From the NCBI GenBank assembly GCA_910586395.1, contig CAJUFX010000001.1:185558-249557 (forward strand): a stretch of 64,000 nt of DNA, read 5' to 3'. A program made the translations under genes and the position numbers. This DNA comes from an uncultured Bacteroidales bacterium (GTDB lineage Bacteria; Bacteroidota; Bacteroidia; Bacteroidales; P3). Each line of letters starts with the position of its first letter. The first letter of the stretch is position 1. The notes beneath the pieces were generated by a model. It saw only the letters and a list, made by a program, of their open reading frames with translations. It was not told where the DNA came from and made no database searches. Positions 62,084-64,000 of the stretch are shown in pieces.

Positions 62084-62747
62084 GTTCTTCCTGTTTTTCT
62101 TCGTGAAACTTGATGGGACGCGCCGGCACACCGACCGCCGTACAATGTGCCGGCAACGATTTGGCCACGATGGCCCCCGCACCAACTTTAGTCCACTCAC
62201 CTATTTCCAACTGATTGATGATTTTTGATCCCGTTCCACAATAGACCCCTTGCCCTATCAGGACTTCCCCCGATATATTCACACTCGGCATAAAAGAGGC
62301 AAATTCGCCGATCACCACATCATGACCGACCGTACAGCCAAGATTCAATATGACAAAATCACCTATGACGATATTGACCGTCAACAATGCGCCGGCACAG
62401 ATGATACACCCTTCTCCGATTTTGACGAATGACGCCGTTCCCATAAGCACTGAGGGATGTATCAAAGATGGGAAAAAGACATGCCCGTTCCTTATTTTAT
62501 ACCTGATATTTCGCTTCACTTCAGGTTCGCCAAAGGCCAACGCTATGCCCAAAAGACCATCCCGCCAAGCATTCAGATCATCGATTCCCCCTAAAACAGG
62601 ATATCCGTTTACACACTTGCCACGAGCTATTTTGTCGTCAAAAAAACCGACTATCTCAAATTGTTTATTTACGGCATTGATATGCTCTATAAGCACCATG
62701 ACCTCGCGCCCAAATCCCCCCGCGCCATAAACCGCTATCTTCTGCAT
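62076..62747 (-). CDS. Sugar O/N-acetyltransferase, NeuD/PglD family
   Basis: Acetylates an amino-sugar nucleotide, in this context the 4-amino group of UDP-4-amino-6-deoxy-GlcNAc. 223 aa: N-terminal Rossmann-like part IAVYGAGGFGREVMVLI, then left-handed beta-helix hexapeptides (IGEGCIICAGALLTVNIVIG, NLGCTVGHDVVIGEFA with the candidate catalytic His). The ATG at 62747 is preferred over a TTG three codons earlier. It lies 5 nt after the sugar transferase stop and overlaps the aminotransferase by 8 nt. AT-richer than its neighbours. Confidence 0.9.
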   Translation of the reverse strand: MQKIAVYGAGGFGREVMVLIEHINAVNKQFEIVGFFDDKIARGKCVNGYPVLGGIDDLNAWRDGLLGIALAFGEPEVKRNIRYKIRNGHVFFPSLIHPSVLMGTASFVKIGEGCIICAGALLTVNIVIGDFVILNLGCTVGHDVVIGEFASFMPSVNISGEVLIGQGVYCGTGSKIINQLEIGEWTKVGAGAIVAKSLPAHCTAVGVPARPIKFHEEKQEEHE

Positions 62748-62752
62748 AATCC

Positions 62753-63367
62753 TCAATTATTACCATTAAACGCCTCTGTCGTCGCCTGTCCTTCAGAGGA
62801 AATTCCCTCGCGTCTCAGCACTTTCCGTACCGTCATGGCAAGGACCTTGCAGTCCGTCAAAAATGAACAATGGTCCACATACCAAACGTCCAGTTCAAAT
62901 TTCTTCTGCCAAGAGATGGCGTTCCGGCCGTTGACCTGCGCCCAGCCCGTAATGCCGGGACGCACCTCGTGCCGCCGGGCCTGCTCCAGCGAATAGAGCG
63001 TCAGATACCGCACCAACAGTGGGCGCGGACCTATCAGCGACATATCGCCCTTGAGCACGTTCCAAAGTTGCGGCAACTCGTCCAAAGACGTAGCGCGCAC
63101 GAAACGGCCCACCCGCGTCAGACGTTGCGCATCGGGGAGCAATGCGCCCGAGGCGTCGCGTTCATCGGTCATTGACTTGAACTTACAGACACGGAAAATC
63201 CGGCCATGCAACCCCGGCCGCTCCTGAAAGAAAAACGCCCCGGCCCCTTTGTTGGCGAAATGCAGCCAAACGGTAATGATCAGCAATAACGGACTGAGCG
63301 CCAACAGACCGAAACCGGAAACGACTAAATCGATAAACCGCTTGAAAAAGAGACGATAGAGGTTCAT
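62753..63367 (-). CDS. Phosphoglycosyltransferase, PglC-like
   Basis: Monotopic initiating transferase that places a phospho-sugar (probably di-N-acetylbacillosamine phosphate) on undecaprenyl phosphate. 204 aa: re-entrant hydrophobic helix (RFIDLVVSGFGLLALSPLLL) followed by FFFQERPGLHGRIFRVCKFK, RATSLDELPQLWNVLKGDMS with the catalytic Asp-Glu pair, LIGPRPLLVRYL and RPGITGWAQVNGRNAISW. The small size and lack of extra helices separate it from the 50045 enzyme. Start ATG overlaps the stop of the glycosyltransferase (ATGA). Confidence 0.92.
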   Translation of the reverse strand: MNLYRLFFKRFIDLVVSGFGLLALSPLLLIITVWLHFANKGAGAFFFQERPGLHGRIFRVCKFKSMTDERDASGALLPDAQRLTRVGRFVRATSLDELPQLWNVLKGDMSLIGPRPLLVRYLTLYSLEQARRHEVRPGITGWAQVNGRNAISWQKKFELDVWYVDHCSFLTDCKVLAMTVRKVLRREGISSEGQATTEAFNGNN

Positions 63368-64000
63368 GAAGCCAATATTTCCTTATAATAATCTTTGAGA
63401 CACTGCTGTACGAAACCTTGTTCGAAACGCGACGCGATGAGCGGACGGGCGGCAGCGGCCATACGCGCCACTTCTTCCGGATGCGCGATAAAACACGCCA
63501 TTGCGTCATATAAGGCTTTCACATTCTTGGACGGCACGATAACGCCATTCTCTCCCTCGCGGATGATCTCGCGCGAGCCATTGATGTCCGTAACGATGGA
63601 CGGCAAGCCCATGGCACCAGCTTCAATGACGACATTGGGGAATCCCTCCCGATAACTTGGAAAAACAAACGCATCGGCCGCAACGAGCCATGGGCGCACA
63701 TCGTCTTGAGGGCCAACAGCCTCTATGGCCGGATGGCGGTCTATCTCTCTCAACGTTTCCGGGCTCAGCGGATCTAAATCCGATTCCTTTTCCCCCACCA
63801 ACAGGAGGCGCGTATCCGAATACGCCGCATTCAACTTCGAAAAAGCCTCGACCAATTCGTTGATTCCCTTGTCGCCAACCAAACGGCCGACAAATACGAA
63901 AGTAAAAATGCCTTTTCGACGAATTGGCTCAACCTTTGCCGTCAGTTGGGGTAATGCGGGGTCGAAGTGCGTTAAATCAATGCCGCGAATATTCCCAAAA
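63364..64000 (-). CDS. Glycosyltransferase family 4 (PglA-like), 5' end outside the window
   Basis: Retaining GT-B glycosyltransferase; about 212 C-terminal codons are present and the frame runs off the window edge at 64000, where it reads NIRGIDLTHFDP. FVFVGRLVGDKGINELVEAF, LLLVGEKESDLDPL, AVGPQDDVRPWLVAADAFV and FPSYREGFPNVVIEAGAMGL (EX7E motif) are the GT4 donor-domain blocks. By position beside a PglC-like gene it probably adds the second sugar, as PglA does in Campylobacter. A TTG at 63882 within the frame is not a credible start because conserved sequence continues upstream of it. Confidence 0.9.
   Translation of the reverse strand, partial: FGNIRGIDLTHFDPALPQLTAKVEPIRRKGIFTFVFVGRLVGDKGINELVEAFSKLNAAYSDTRLLLVGEKESDLDPLSPETLREIDRHPAIEAVGPQDDVRPWLVAADAFVFPSYREGFPNVVIEAGAMGLPSIVTDINGSREIIREGENGVIVPSKNVKALYDAMACFIAHPEEVARMAAAARPLIASRFEQGFVQQCLKDYYKEILAS

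Overview
The window comes from a member of the Bacteroidota, most likely the order Bacteroidales, with GC-rich genes. Three things point there: promoters of the Bacteroidetes type (TTTG, then 19-20 nt, then TAnnTTTG) seen repeatedly, lineage-typical proteins (long Rho with an N-terminal insert, OMP_b-brl TonB-dependent receptor, DUF4293, fused FtcD, C25/gingipain-like peptidase remnant, 3-coathanger-like C-terminus), and general lack of Shine-Dalgarno sequences. Genus cannot be fixed from this stretch.

Layout. 1-8,610: reverse-strand run tadA, cdd, a LysE-type exporter, trxB, elbB, murL, murD2, ftcD, with a 78-bp tandem repeat at the trxB 3' end. The murD2-murL pair encodes the alternative route to D-glutamate in peptidoglycan (ligate L-Glu, then epimerise it). 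8,655-14,836: divergent forward genes for an orphan sensor kinase, hemW, a TonB-dependent receptor and an FAH-family hydrolase. 14,862-20,003: reverse pgk, glmM, folD, ffh. 20,078-24,097: acyltransferase, tRNA-Lys(TTT) and a large membrane protein with a LamG-like end. 24,173-28,534: rlmB (reverse), then mtaB-ispH-recF with overlapping ends. 28,573-35,786: metallophosphoesterase and the five-gene operon topA-pfkA-exbB-exbD-tonB behind a long leader.

35,500-38,600 is an AT-richer island holding a truncated C25 peptidase, a lipoprotein, a small outer-membrane barrel, a second copy of the peptidase 3' end and a truncated barrel paralogue; its genes share near-identical ribosome-binding leaders and it looks rearranged. 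38,630-49,900 returns to core genes: rfbC, lpdA, ackA, relA/spoT, a YfcE-type phosphodiesterase, DUF4293, rho, ispE, birA, pcm. 50,045-58,686 mixes surface glycan genes (polyprenyl glycosylphosphotransferase, flippase, PglF-type dehydratase) with a ferredoxin and a 2-oxoacid:ferredoxin oxidoreductase (korAB); the flippase start lies 3 nt after korB.

58,687-60,829 holds the most unusual module: about twelve copies of a 29-bp minisatellite ending at a strong promoter, then a two-gene operon of a cyclase-homology/HTH protein (SatD-like) and a DUF3307 membrane protein. 60,839-64,000 (reverse) is a PglE/PglD/PglC/PglA-like cassette which, with the PglF-type dehydratase, would build a UDP-di-N-acetylbacillosamine-type sugar, load it on a lipid carrier and extend it.
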